Of a stretch of DNA of 30,359 nt, positions 1-10,387 are shown piece after piece. The stretch comes from Branchiostoma floridae. Lineage: Eukaryota > Chordata > Leptocardii > Amphioxiformes > Branchiostomatidae. The notes under the pieces are model-generated. The model searched no databases. It was given only the letters and a program-made list of their open reading frames with translations, and had not been told where the DNA came from. The stretch covers positions 11,370,391 to 11,400,749 of the forward strand of contig NC_049993.1 of NCBI RefSeq assembly GCF_000003815.2. Reading direction: 5' to 3'. The translations under genes were made by a program, and so were the position numbers. The stretch's first letter is position 1. Every line of letters begins with the position of its first letter.

Positions 1-279
1 TATACCTACTGCAATTACATGAACATTTGTACCATGCTATTCTTGGGAATTAGCTATACAATCATCAGATACATTTCAATTGTTCCTCATTAACTATCAA
101 CTAACTATGAAACACTAAAAGCATGATTACAAAGGATCTTTAAGATAACACCTCTGAATGTTTTGCTTTTCAGTAAAAGGCTTCATCACAATTTAGTATT
201 TACTGTATCTTCTTTGAAACTTGAACAACTTATCTTCTCACTTTTTTTCTCCATGTGCAATTTTTACTGTTTCCCTTAC

Positions 280-3200
280 CTGCATCTGACTTGTGTTGAC
301 TGTCCTAACAGGGTTGGAGTTCTCCACTTGATGAGAGGTACCAGCCTGTAACATGGTACTGGTAGCTGCACCTGTCATACAGATCACATGGTACTTTAAT
401 TCCATACACAGAGTAAAAGTATCATATACATGTTTTAAACATTGCCTATAGAAGGAAATTAAACCATGTTTTCAAAGACAATCAAAATAGAGAGATCAGT
501 GGAACGTAACAAAATTCTTTATATACTACATAATTTGGTTGGAGTCTAGGATGTTGTGTGAAGCTGCATGCAGCCTACATTGATTTAATTTTTTTCTCAT
601 GTAAAAGGCATTCAACATGACAAAAAGTTTTAAGGTTAAGATTCTTGAACAGGTTAGTTGAGAGAATATACAAAAATGTAGATTCTTTGCATTGCTGGTA
701 GATAAAAGGGGGAATACTAAACAATAATTCAAGTAATCACTTTCAATACACTGTACCTTGCTGCCCCTGCTGTTCCCCTGGGATTGTGCTGAGTGTGCTG
801 TCCTGCTGTCTGAGTGTGCTGTCCTGCTGTCTGAGGGTGCTGTCCTGCTGTCTCTCTTGTTCCAAGAACCTTCGGAAACGTTGCAGGTCCAGCCTGGACT
901 CAAACTGCTGTGAAAGTGTCTGTTCCTCGCCAGCCTCTCCTGCACAATGTACATGTACATGTAGTCAAGCACACTTCTTGTTTTTATCACAAAGGTTGCA
1001 GTTTGACAAAAAATTAACCGTATTTATAAAAATCTAATAGATACGTGATATTAAAGCATTTAAGATTGTAACTGCATTTAAGTTTGGGCGAATTTAATTT
1101 TGCGGTAGCGGGAAAATGGAGTGTTCGCGGTGGTTTTGAGTTCCCTGTAGTACCATCCTGAGAACTAAATTGTACTTACATTACTGTAGACACATACTAT
1201 AGTGGAAAACCCAGAGGAGGTAAAATGTTAAGCGGTTTCGCAGTGAAGCGGCCACTGCAATAACTGCAAACATAAAACCACCAACAAAGTTATTAACAGT
1301 ATATGACCGGCATTCTCCTTGAAGTCCTTCCCAACTTTTTGTATCTTACTACCTTGCTCTCTTTCTGCATCCACTTCATTCAGAGCACTCTGGTCCATAA
1401 TGGATTGACTCAACATGGAGAGCTGGGTGGGCTGCTCAGGGGGCTCTATCACTGGGCCTCTCCCACTGGGGTTGTCAGGGGCCTTGGTCACATTGGGGAA
1501 CCCTGTATATCTCTGTGGCGAGAAACCAACAAAAATATTCAATGTCTGAAAGACAAGAATCTTTAAAAATTTAGATATGGCCTCCTTCGGTCAATATTGA
1601 CTGTGGTAAAATCCTAATTGATATCAGCCCTACAGCTTTGACAATGACTAAACAGTCCTATGCGAGAATGACAGTCTCTGCCACATAGGGCACATCTGTA
1701 AGCTGACTCAGGTCTGTTGCAAAGTTCTTTTCTCATGACCCGCTTTTCTTCTGCCATGCACATCAGCCTGGTTTCTTCCAATTTAAGCTGCCTGGACAGT
1801 TTGCATCTAAAGCTGGATCTATTATTTGCAAGGTTCTCCCAGTGCTCTGTGTCAACGTTAAGAGCCAATGTTCAAAAAAAGACCCTGGCTTTATTTAAGA
1901 AAATCCAGTATGCCCAGTGGTCTTCTTGGGCAGTTTTGACTGTTATTGTTATAGGAATAGATCAGACATACCTTTGGGTCATCTCCAAACAAGTCTCTGA
2001 CCACAGCCATGACACGGTCAGACTTGGACAGGACGTCCTGCAACTGGTAGATTACAAACAAGTTAGTCAACATGGAGTGCGTGAAATTCATTTTTTTTTT
2101 CAAATAGGTGCACAGGTGTATCTAGTGTACAGAAAACATTGGGGCTGCACATTCAATATGTACAGGGAAGTAGAAAATGTCAGCAAAACCTATTGTCAGC
2201 TTTCAAAAATTGCACCCAGATTTTCTAGCCCTACAAATACAATATACAATGTACTAGGTAAGCAAGATGTTGGTTTTATAATATGCTGCTGACATATGGT
2301 TAATATTATATAATAAGTGTGATTTAATAGTTGTGCACATCTTCATTGTGGTATCAAAAAATCCATGTCCTACCTGACTGTGATCATACAACACTTCCCT
2401 CAGAAGTGCAGCTTTCCGCTTCTCCACTGTTGAAGGGGTCTTTGGTCGAGCACGAGCTGTACAAATGTAGTTGAAACAACTATCTGCATTTCACAAATAA
2501 CTATTATTTGCAATTTAGTATTTGATTATATCCTCCTTTATGTTTCACAATGAAAAGTAAAATCTTATTAGCCTACTAAGGCAGACATCTGACACCAATT
2601 TAGAAATGTCTTTTACGGAACACATCGTAATTTTGATGGTTGAGTTTAATAAACAAACAGGAACTTGTCCACATTTAGCTATAGCCACCCCACATCTGTA
2701 AACCATTATGACTAGTACGAGTGAATAAAGGGACACATCAGATTGTCTGATAGAGGTGTCAATTAAGTTATGCCAGACAAAATCTCCTTGTTTCTAAATT
2801 GATGGACAGAGTTGTCTTGCACAGTTATATTGGTTATGGGGTTGGGACAATGCCCAACTTTTAGAATAAGTTTATGTTTTGAGTTTGACAACTTGCACAT
2901 GCCACATAATTTATGTTCATGTACTAGTATGTTATGACAGCTATCTAACCTTTCTGTATCATCATCTTCTGGTTCTCCAGTCGGATAACATCCAGGTTCT
3001 TGGACTGGTGCACCTCGTGGCGGTGTTTCTGTAATGGAGAAAGACATCTGATTCAATCTTGATTGTGCCATTTTACGAATAGTTGACAGTTACTGTGATT
3101 TCGTCTTTTGTTTCATCAATATTTCAACTTGCGATTCTGGACATAAAGTCGCAATTTAAGAAGCTTTTAGAATAGCCTGGAGTTCAGTCTTGTTAGCTTT

Positions 3201-3938
3201 AGTCTGCTTTTTACGATCACTACTCTATTGGAAGCTGAATAAGTACAAACATGAACTTACAATCTCTTCATCTGTTGCTTTGTGTACGCTGAGGTCTGAG
3301 GTTGTGTCCTAGAGGAGCAAAAGACCATTTAGTTGATTGGCCAGCATGAACATAACAATATACTTAATATACATAACAATATACTTAAAAGATATAAGTT
3401 GTTTAAGTTTAACTTGATAAAACTTATGATCAATGGACCTTAAAAGACAACAGATAAGCGTCCGTTGTTCAATGTTAAATAACGATACAGCTATTACTTT
3501 TAGAATTAGGCTTGAAAATAATACTCAATGTAAATAATTATAATATATGGGTTAACCTTGAGACTTACTTTAATGTTAAAGGCCTCTAAAAAGAAAACAG
3601 TCCTTGTCTCGACCATTGTTTTGGTTTGCATAACAATGTCCTAAGGGGGTTTGTTTTGTTTTTGTGGGCCTTTGACACATTACCTAGAATTCCTGTCGCC
3701 ACACATGCGTTCTGATCTCTGTAAAAGGGCTTATTGGTTTGCAAAATGTATCAAATCCATTTCCTTGATGATCCCACGCATTGTTTTGCTTACAAAAGTA
3801 ACGATGGGAAGTTGTAACTGTAGTGTAAGAACTCACATCCCAGGGTGGCGGTGAAGGCTTGGGTCTGGGCTTTCTCCTTCCTTTGCTGGATCCGCTGTTA
3901 AAGCGTTGTCGTGGTCGGGATACGCGAACAAACGACAT
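280..3938 (-). CDS. SPICE1: Spindle and centriole-associated protein 1 (SPICE1/CCDC52), N-terminal 273 residues, continues past left edge
   Basis: SPICE1 is a centriole and mitotic-spindle protein needed for centriole duplication and spindle integrity. Eight coding exons join in frame on the minus strand: 3837-3938, 3261-3308, 2950-3028, 2374-2456, 1972-2043, 1353-1512, 757-939 and 280-371, all with GT/AG borders. The translation opens MSFVRV, then has WDDTTSDLSVHKAT, KHRHEVHQSKN, EKRKAALLREVL, LQDVLSKSD, TGFPNVTKAPD and ALNEVD. From my recall of the human protein, the same blocks occur in the same order in the SPICE1 N-terminus. Exon 757-939 is Gln-rich and holds three copies of RQQDSTL. The last exon was extended to 280 because its GTAAGG donor is better than the GTTAGG at 309. 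The human protein is about 850 residues, so most of the gene lies left of the window. The start has no in-frame alternative nearby. Confidence 0.9.
791..853 (-). repeat. In-frame 21-bp minisatellite inside SPICE1 exon (three copies)
   Basis: Three adjacent 21-bp units (791-811, 812-832, 833-853) differ by a single base. Read in the SPICE1 frame they encode RQQDSTL three times. Because the unit is a multiple of three, copy-number changes would keep the frame. Confidence 0.85.
1614..1868 (-). mobile_element. LINE remnant: C-terminal zinc-knuckle end of a non-LTR retrotransposon ORF2
   Basis: An 84-codon frame inside a SPICE1 intron, on the same strand, ends in CALCGRDCHSRIGLFSHCQS. The arrangement is C-x2-C-x12-H-x3-C with the GR.C.SRIGL.SH core. 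This ending, preceded by a basic helix-rich stretch with a W followed by RS.FR and EEKR, is characteristic of the C-termini of many invertebrate non-LTR retrotransposon reverse transcriptase polyproteins. It is truncated at its 5' side, as expected for LINE copies, and has no catalytic part. It is not a SPICE1 exon: its frame lacks suitable splice borders and the flanking exons join without it. Confidence 0.7.
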
Positions 3939-4676
3939 CCTGCTCACTCTTGTGTCTTCTTGGAACACACATAAAGAAAAATCAGTACCAAGTATAAGAA
4001 ACACCGTCTTAGGCATAATAACGTAGGTAAGAAATGAGTAAGAGCAACTAAACTGTTGACGTCTTGCCCCCCTCCCCCACTGACGACGAACATAAACATA
4101 TCACATACGTGCTGAATGTTGCATATTTGGGGCATATTTGGCTCACTATAGAAGTTTAGGTTTACTTATTAAGACATATATACTTACTGGATAAACTAAT
4201 CTAGCAGAATTCCAACGTCAGACGTCAAAAACTGCTGCAGTAGACTTTGCTGGTGAAACCATCGTCTGAATCTCCCGCTTGGCCGCAGCACAGCGGTGTG
4301 ACCTTTGACCTTATAACGCTGGCGAAAATAATTCCTTCAAAAATTAGTAAAATAGCAACTAACTAAACGTTCTTCCCTTAAGAGTATGGTAATTATTATA
4401 TTCAGAATAAGATGAAAAGACGAGATTTCTATGTCTGAGGCATTTATTTTGCTTTCCTTGTTGTTGAGAAACATTTGGCGAATTGATATCTAAGAGAGTG
4501 GAATGTGCACCTTCCAGCCTCGATCTGATTTTCAGCGGGAACTAAACTTTTGCAAGAAAGTTTTTGACTGTCCGAGACGATATTTTTTCATCAAAGCTCT
4601 CACAAAGCAAAGTATATTTCAGTGAGAGTGTTTGAATTAACCAATTTCTTTATATATTCTTCGGCTTCCAGGGGAC
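3939..4676. promoter_or_regulatory. Putative bidirectional promoter between SPICE1 and CCDC152
   Basis: The two genes diverge from this 738-bp stretch. It contains a perfect DR1 nuclear-receptor element (4299-4311), an E2F-like GCGGGAAC near 4537, GACGTC sites near 4058 and 4220, and no TATA box at a suitable place for either gene. A splice acceptor just before the CCDC152 ATG implies a non-coding exon of that gene within this stretch. Promoter function is inferred from layout only. Confidence 0.5.
4299..4311 (-). promoter_or_regulatory. Perfect DR1 element (AGGTCA-A-AGGTCA)
   Basis: TGACCTTTGACCT on the plus strand is an exact direct repeat of AGGTCA with a one-base spacer on the minus strand. 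This is the consensus for HNF4, RXR/PPAR and COUP-TF type nuclear receptors. It lies inside the presumed SPICE1/CCDC152 promoter. Confidence 0.55.
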
Positions 4677-7345
4677 ATGGTTTCTCCAGGTGGACTCAAA
4701 CAAGTTGACCTTGACGAGTTAGCTCAGAACTTCACAGCTTGGCAAAAGGTGAGAAAGGGGGTGTGGTCTTCTTTCTTGATTTACATGCATTATACTTCAT
4801 TGTTAGTGTCAATTGGGAGCGGACTCTATTCATATTTACAAATGAAAAGCCCATAGTGACAGACCAGTTGACTGAGGGTGTGTAGAATACTGTTCATGAC
4901 TGTCCATTGTCACTATGTTCATACCATGTTACTTGCAAATTAGCCCTCGGGCACAAACTTGCAAATAAACTTCTTCTGTAAGAAGGCCCTATGCAAGGAG
5001 GTTAAAAAAACTCCTTGCCCTATGTTTTACTATTTTTGCCAGCTATGAAAAATAAAAACATTTGTTATTCCCTCGCCACAGGCTACGACTAAGGTAGCCC
5101 AAGAAAACAGTGCCCTACAGGTACAAGTGAGAGGACTGACCAAGCAGCTACAGGCTAGTCAGGACAATGAGAGGGTCAGGAGGGATGGTACAGCCTTTGA
5201 GTTGGTTGTATTCTGCTCGAATAAACTGCTGTGATCCTACATTATTATTTTTTTTAATTCACAAACAAAATGGTATAATGCAGAAGAATTCATGTGTTTT
5301 TTAAGACACTGTTTTTTAAAATTCATTATACCAGCAAGCCTTACATTTTCTTTTGAATGGAACCTTGTTATTCTTGCAGAGATCAGTGTGCTACAAGGAC
5401 TTGTGGACAAGTTACAGGGCACAGTGGCTAAAAGATGTGATTTGGAAGGTGAGTCCTACATTATTGGTATACTAGTACATTATCTGGTTACAAGAAATGA
5501 GATTCTTCCAAGTGGATTGAAAAACTGTGTGTGCAATCATCTTAAAGTTGTGTCATTATGTCTTAAAAAGTATCTTTCCTTTCTTTTACAGATGAGAACA
5601 TACATCTAAAGGACAAGATTTCCAACCTCCTAGCTGAAATGGACAATCTTAAACAGGTTCTTCATTTCTGATTGCTATGTTTGATGTTTCTTGTCTACAC
5701 ATACATGTTGACATGCGTCAACATGATCACTATCTTTCCTCTCAACGTCTGCTTGAATATCAAAATATTGGTATGAAACACAAGAGCATTCGAGTAGAAA
5801 CGGTCCCCTGGCTCCCGGGATTTGAACCTGGGCCCACGAGCTTAATAACCCAACGCCATAACCGTTAGGCAAAAAGGTCCGGACCAATTGGACTGGTCAG
5901 TTGGTGGCGCTTGAACCCCACTGTTACAGGTACATTGAAATATCTAAAACTATTGTCTCTGTTCTCTGACTTTCCTTAGGAACATGCTAAGGAGTTGTCA
6001 GATGCCAGTCGAACTCTGCAGTCTGTAAAGGAGGAACATAAGGAGCAACTGAAGCAGTTCAAGGATAATACAGCTAAATTAAGTGAGCAGTCACAAATGT
6101 TGTCTTTTTCTGTAATAAGGGCTAGCAGAATGCAGCAACTATCAATGTGAATTTAAATTCAATATGCCATACATTTTTCTTCTACTATCAGTTATTCTAA
6201 AGCGGTCATAGCCCGCAATACCTAGCCTTTGTACCATCCAATTTCGACCAGGTGTCCTTGCACTTGCGATCGCTGCAAAAAAATCTTTTTAGGGCAGCGA
6301 GTGCAAGGAGCCCTGGTAGAAATCAGATGGTAGTTGTTAATGGTACACAGGCTACACAATACAACTGTCTGGTTAAAATTGCTTTTTGTGGCAAATGGCA
6401 TTCACTAAGAGGGTCTACTCTCTATGCAGAAATTGTCTTGTGCACATTTAAAATGTACTGTATATGTTTGTATGTACAGGAGCTTACTCTCAGATACATT
6501 TGTATATAAAAGGTAGTTACACGCATTCATGCAGATACACACACACACTTACACTATCAAAGTGCCCACTCCTTCCATTACAGTATAACCAACACATCAA
6601 TTTTTGTTTCCATGTATACAGAGAGGGAAGAAGGTGCTCTACTGCAGCAGACTGTTCAACAGAAGAACTCTGAACTCCAGCAGCTACAGAAACAGCTGGA
6701 GGATCTGGAGAGGGACAAACACTCACAGATAGTACAGCTGAAGATGGCTGTATGTCCCATTCATATGTCTTCCAAAGAGGCTACCTATATACTGGCACAA
6801 TTTCTTGGAGAATTTTTTGTGGACAACTGAAAAGGGTGGATGGCACATGCACTCGAAAATGTAAAAAAGATCATCTCAAACAAACTGTCAAATGTCTGGC
6901 TCTGTTTTCCACTATTGCCATCTAAATATCCTGGGACTACTTATCTAATCCTCCCATTCTTCTTTCTTGCAGTATGACACCAAGTTGTTAAAACTACAGA
7001 AACAGACTGCAGCATTACAGCAGCAACAGAGGGGACCATCTTCAGCTAACCATGAAATCTTCAGACAGGTATGGTACATTTCATCTTACTGGCTCGATAG
7101 TCACCATATTTCTTTACAACCCATAAACTTTATTTTCATCAGCATGTAGTATATATCATGTATGAATTGCTTTTAACTACATGTATTTGTGACTCATCCC
7201 TCTTCTACTGTTGTGACAGAAATTGCAAGCTCTGAAGAATCAAAGTGAGCAAGAGAAGAGCACCCTCAAGAGGACCATTGGTGAACTGCAGCAAAAACTA
7301 AATTCTGTACAACATAGTCACAGCTTGAAGAGAAGGAAACTGTAG
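4677..7345 (+). CDS. CCDC152: Coiled-coil domain-containing protein 152 (CCDC152), complete, eight coding exons
   Basis: Coding exons are 4677-4748, 5082-5187, 5380-5448, 5592-5656, 5980-6082, 6622-6749, 6973-7068 and 7220-7345. All have GT/AG borders and the joined frame is unbroken: 765 bases, 254 residues. From recall, human CCDC152 has the same length. Matching blocks include VDLDELAQNF near the start, QLQKQLEDLERDKHSQIVQL in the middle, YDTKLLKLQ, and a basic tail HSLKRRKL (human tail HLKRRRF). The protein is almost wholly heptad-rich coiled coil with no membrane or catalytic segment, and its biochemical role is unknown to me. A pyrimidine-rich tract ending in AG lies just before the ATG (AG at 4670-4671), so a non-coding first exon probably lies upstream. 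The exon 4 donor (GTTCTT) is weak, but the frame supports it. Head to head with SPICE1, tail to tail with POLE4. Confidence 0.9.
4985..5034. repeat. Short foldback (GCAAGGAG ... CTCCTTGC) in CCDC152 intron 1
   Basis: GCAAGGAG and CTCCTTGC form a perfect 8-bp stem around a GTTAAAAAAA loop, with CTATG or CCTATG sequence outside each arm. It is probably part of a small degenerate inverted-repeat element. A second inverted pair, CATAGTGACA and TGTCACTATG (near 4852 and 4908), lies just upstream. Confidence 0.4.
5705..5724. repeat. Perfect 8-bp stem hairpin (ATGTTGAC-ATGC-GTCAACAT)
   Basis: Arms at 5705-5712 and 5717-5724 are exact reverse complements around a 4-base loop. It sits just after CCDC152 exon 4, about 90 bp from the tRNA-derived element, and may be a margin of that insertion. 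Confidence 0.5.
5811..5890 (-). mobile_element. tRNA-derived SINE (or tRNA pseudogene) in CCDC152 intron 4
   Basis: On the minus strand an A-box-like TTGCCTAACGG (about 5862-5872) is followed about 35 bases later by the B box GGTTCAAATCC (5818-5828). This is the internal RNA polymerase III promoter layout of a tRNA. The T-arm stem pairs at four of five positions, but the anticodon arm and acceptor stem do not fold cleanly, so a SINE head or tRNA pseudogene is more likely than a working tRNA. The element's outer limits are uncertain; related sequence may extend left to about 5680 and right to about 5930. Confidence 0.65.
6222..6356. mobile_element. MITE-like foldback element in CCDC152 intron 5
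   Basis: The two halves are imperfect inverted copies. The left arm CTAGCCTTTGTACCA... TCCTTGCACT...CGCTGC matches the reverse complement of the right arm, which ends TGGTACACAGGCTACA. The loop is a short A/T run near 6280. The hexamer CAATAC stands on both sides (6216-6221 and 6357-6362), consistent with a target-site duplication. There is no coding capacity. Size (about 135 bp) and structure fit a non-autonomous DNA transposon. Confidence 0.6.
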
Positions 7346-7874
7346 GTGCATGAAAAAAGGAAAGCCTGAGTGTTACAGTCATTCTTCATGAGACAACTAC
7401 AAGCCCATAGTAATCAATATTGCTTCCGAAGAAACATAAGAACATGATGAATTGACCTGTATTGTGAGCCCTCTTACCGTAATGTTTATGCATCATAAGA
7501 AATGTGACAGAAATATGCACAAGTCTTTGACTTCCTTTATTTACACTGGTTGAAGTCATTACATGAAGTGTAACAGAATAGTTTTTTGTGGAAACAACTT
7601 GAAAATAATCTTGATCATTTGGATCCTAGTCCTTTCCATAGAACAAAGCCTTTCTTGTTACATTATCCTTACAAACTTGACCCATTGACTTTGTTATCAA
7701 AGTAGGTAGAGGAAAGTTCATCGATGTAAATTCTGTTTGAACAAATGGTGTAGCATATACAGTCTCAGTGAGAGTCCTTGATATTCCATCCCAGATTAAG
7801 AGTTTGTGTGAAACTCCTTCCTTGTTAAGTTGTTATACATTTCCCCATTAGATTGTTGATCAAGTAGTGTCCCA
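7346..7874. other. Tail-to-tail intergenic spacer between CCDC152 and POLE4
   Basis: These 529 bp should hold the two converging 3' untranslated regions. Apart from the minus-strand AATAAA I see no gene, repeat or structure. Confidence 0.5.
7536..7541 (-). other. Candidate POLE4 polyadenylation signal (AATAAA)
   Basis: TTTATT on the plus strand is AATAAA for POLE4, about 335 bases past its stop codon and about 190 bases past the CCDC152 stop on the other strand. No canonical AATAAA for CCDC152 was seen within the same spacer, so its 3' end is undefined. Confidence 0.4.
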
Positions 7875-9084
7875 TCAATCCAATGTCCCTGTAAAAATGC
7901 AAAAGAAAATGTTAAAACCAATCACAATTAGGGTGGGTACCATTACAGATATTTGTTGTACATGTTTTCTCACATTAGCTGTCAATCTTGATACAAAGTG
8001 TTTTCTACCAGCACACCTGGAGGATGGGCTTACTCTTAGCAATAAGCATGTTGGGTTCTTTGACTTGCAGAGATCTGATGCTCCCCATACACGTTTGTTT
8101 GTTATACATATTACCAAGACTTGGTGTCCTATCCAAGGTACTAATAATGCGAAATTCAGAATGACCACTCATCACATTTGAGGAATCATTTTTCATTTCC
8201 AAGACAAAGCAATTATCTGTTTTCACTCTGCTATGACAGCATTTCCGTACCTTCCAAGAAAGCAAAGGAGTCCAGTTCTTCTATGGAATTATCTGAAACA
8301 AATAAAATATGCATCAGGTCAAGCAAATAAGTTTTGATCGAAAGCGAAGAAAGACGTTTGTATTGCATGTTTCTATGAAACATCTGCTACAATAGACTTA
8401 CTTACAGCAAGCACACAAAGAGCAAATCCATATCTACTAAGTACTGATAGCAAAATCAACCATTTCAATGCTACAACGCTCATATGTTTATCAACGTAAT
8501 GTGCCTCCTGAAAAATTGTTGTCTATAATTATTATAGTGGATTGGTAATCACTGGTAGCAGGCAATATGGCACTGTAAACATGTATGGAAATTTTTATAC
8601 ATTGAATGAAGAAACTCGCACTCATAGCACTGAAAAAAGACCTACCTATGTCTTTCTTCTGAAGTGTCTTCCTCTTTCCCTGCCTGGCGTGTACATATGC
8701 TTCCTTGGCCAGTGACTCTATGAATAATTCCTGAAACAATGACATGGTTTAAAACAGGATACCCCATAAATAAATACCAGACACGTTGTTAAACTATGTA
8801 TAATGTATCTGTATAGTACAGTACCGTTGTTTTGATCGTGCATGTTTATGATAAGAGGGGGAGGGGGGCGTTCTCACCGTCGCTTTCGATATCAACAAGA
8901 CGGACTCCTGGCTGGCCAATGTGACGTCAGGATCCATTTTCATCATGGCCTTGATCCTGGTGAGAGGCAGCTTACTCAGCCGCTCCGGTTTGTCTCCATC
9001 CCCGCTCAGCTGGGACTCAGAGTTGGGAGTTTCGGGCCGGTCCGAGGCGGCGTCTGCGATTTCTCCATTTTCAGCTCCCGCCAT
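7875..9084 (-). CDS. POLE4: DNA polymerase epsilon subunit 4 (POLE4), histone-fold protein, complete
   Basis: POLE4 pairs with POLE3 as an H2A/H2B-like histone-fold dimer in the leading-strand DNA polymerase epsilon holoenzyme, in the nucleus. Four coding exons on the minus strand (8878-9084, 8646-8730, 8251-8292, 7875-7888) join to 348 bases, or 115 residues; the human protein is 117. The first 37 or so residues are acidic and low-complexity. The histone fold starts at RLSKLPLTRIKAMMKMDPDV and runs through ELFIESLAKEAYVHA and GKRKTLQKKDI to the C-terminal FLEGTLD, an ending shared with the human protein as I recall it. The last exon encodes only the final four residues and the stop. The start ATG lies in an AAAATGGCGG context. 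Codons in exon 1 are GC-rich. Confidence 0.95.
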
Positions 9085-9114
9085 TTTCTTGACTTTGTCC
9101 CAACTGCGCATGCG
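9079..9114 (-). promoter_or_regulatory. POLE4 start region: YY1-type motif over the ATG and NRF1-type palindrome
   Basis: The start codon sits in AAAATGGCGG, the YY1-type motif that often overlaps start codons of housekeeping genes. About 20 bp upstream, TGCGCATGCG (9105-9114) matches the core of the NRF1 site. Both are typical of TATA-less housekeeping promoters and fit a replication gene. Confidence 0.5.
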
Positions 9115-10147
9115 TTCTGAGGGGCTTATGGGATATCCTAACAGGTGGGTGCACCTGTCCCGCCCAAGTATCAAGGGAAAAACAACTACATTTTCCACCT
9201 TTGAAACAAATAGAAGAAATGTTCTACCTTCCCCTGAAAACATATTTGAAAACTCCTATCCATGGGAAATTCTGTTTAATGACTAGGAATGGTACAAAAT
9301 GTTTTCCAGACCGTCCCATGAAATTTAAGATAACAAACGTCCAAGAGAAACTCCATAGAAAAAATTGCAGCAACACAATTTCGCACATTCGTGATGGTGA
9401 TAACCGATTCACATACACAATAATGTGCCCTGACCGTGTTATCGGGTTTTTTTCTCGATACCCGTTGCAGCACGTCGCTCCTGGCAAATGAAGCAGAAAG
9501 TAATAACTCCTTGTTATCTGTGAAACGTCAAGATAACCGTGAAATAAGTGTGGCAAGGACAGGGCGAGTAGAGTTCAAAGAACTCATGTGGTGGTAGCTG
9601 CTGGATATTTGTACATTGTAGCAAATAAAAGACAAAGGGCACCCTCGACATTGCCACCTTCTGATTTATTTGTCATATTGTCCCTGTGCAAGTGGCCCTG
9701 CCTTGACCTTCGAGCAAAACCAATCGCAACCTTAAGCTTGGAGAAGTGCGGTTCTTGTCCTTGCATTTGTGTGACTAGTAGTGGTGTTATACCTTATAGA
9801 CTGTCCATGTGTTCATTCATGTATCTAATGAAGTAAGTAAAACATTCGATAGTAAAACCTATCTGTTCCTACATTTTCAGTATCACTGGGCCATGGGAAG
9901 CGAGAATAAGACGAATTCCCTCAGAAGAATATAATTCTTGTGTTGTTTGACATTGTAAATATTTCATGTATCTGTCAACTATCATTGCCAAACATCGTCC
10001 TGTACTTAACCCAGTGTATATTTACGTACTATGCGGGACTTCATTCATTCATAAAGCAAAAAGTTGTGCATGAAAGCAAATATTATAACAAAGAGAGGTG
10101 AATATAGATTTACATCTTTGCCACACTTAATAAGGCTGACACTTTCC

Positions 10148-10387
10148 TTACCTCTGTGTAGAGTTATGGAGGCGGTAATACTTAGCTATCCCAGATGTAA
10201 ACTGTTCTGCAGAGTTTGCTGCTACCAGACTGTTTGGCAGGGCATTCCATGATCCATTGAATAATCGTTCTGGGAAGTAAGTACTACATCGATATGTTAC
10301 GTGACATTGTTTTGAACCACTGATGTTGTCATCTAGTGTTGTTTGTGTTTTGGGGAGGATGGTGTAAACGGGGAATGGCGATGACAT
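10148..10387 (-). mobile_element. LINE remnant: reverse transcriptase C-terminal segment
   Basis: The minus-strand frame contains FPERLFNGSWNALPNSLV followed by AANSAEQFTSGIAKYY. The pattern F..R....WN.LP..+V.A.S...F is the usual end of CR1/L2/RTE-type reverse transcriptase ORFs. The upstream part is too degenerate to align by eye and no catalytic YADD-type motif is present. A short, old, 5'-truncated copy is the simplest reading. It lies between POLE4 and the 12-kb ORF. Confidence 0.55.

Noticed and set aside
1-14. Possible next SPICE1 exon at the left edge (TTGCAG acceptor)
   Set aside because: In the required phase the next codon would be TAG, and only a few bases are visible.
526-990. 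154-codon minus-strand frame over the SPICE1 repeat exon
   Set aside because: It uses a different frame from the one that joins to neighbouring SPICE1 exons; a shadow of the exon at 757-939.
5811-5890. Functional tRNA gene
   Set aside because: The B box is good, but the acceptor and anticodon arms do not pair cleanly, so a SINE head or pseudogene is more likely.
8922-8929. Consensus CRE (TGACGTCA) in POLE4 exon 1
   Set aside because: It encodes the conserved Asp-Val-Thr of the histone fold, so coding constraint is enough to explain it.
9224-9556. 110-codon minus-strand frame right of POLE4
   Set aside because: It overlaps other frames of similar length on both strands and shows no domain, signal or conserved motif.
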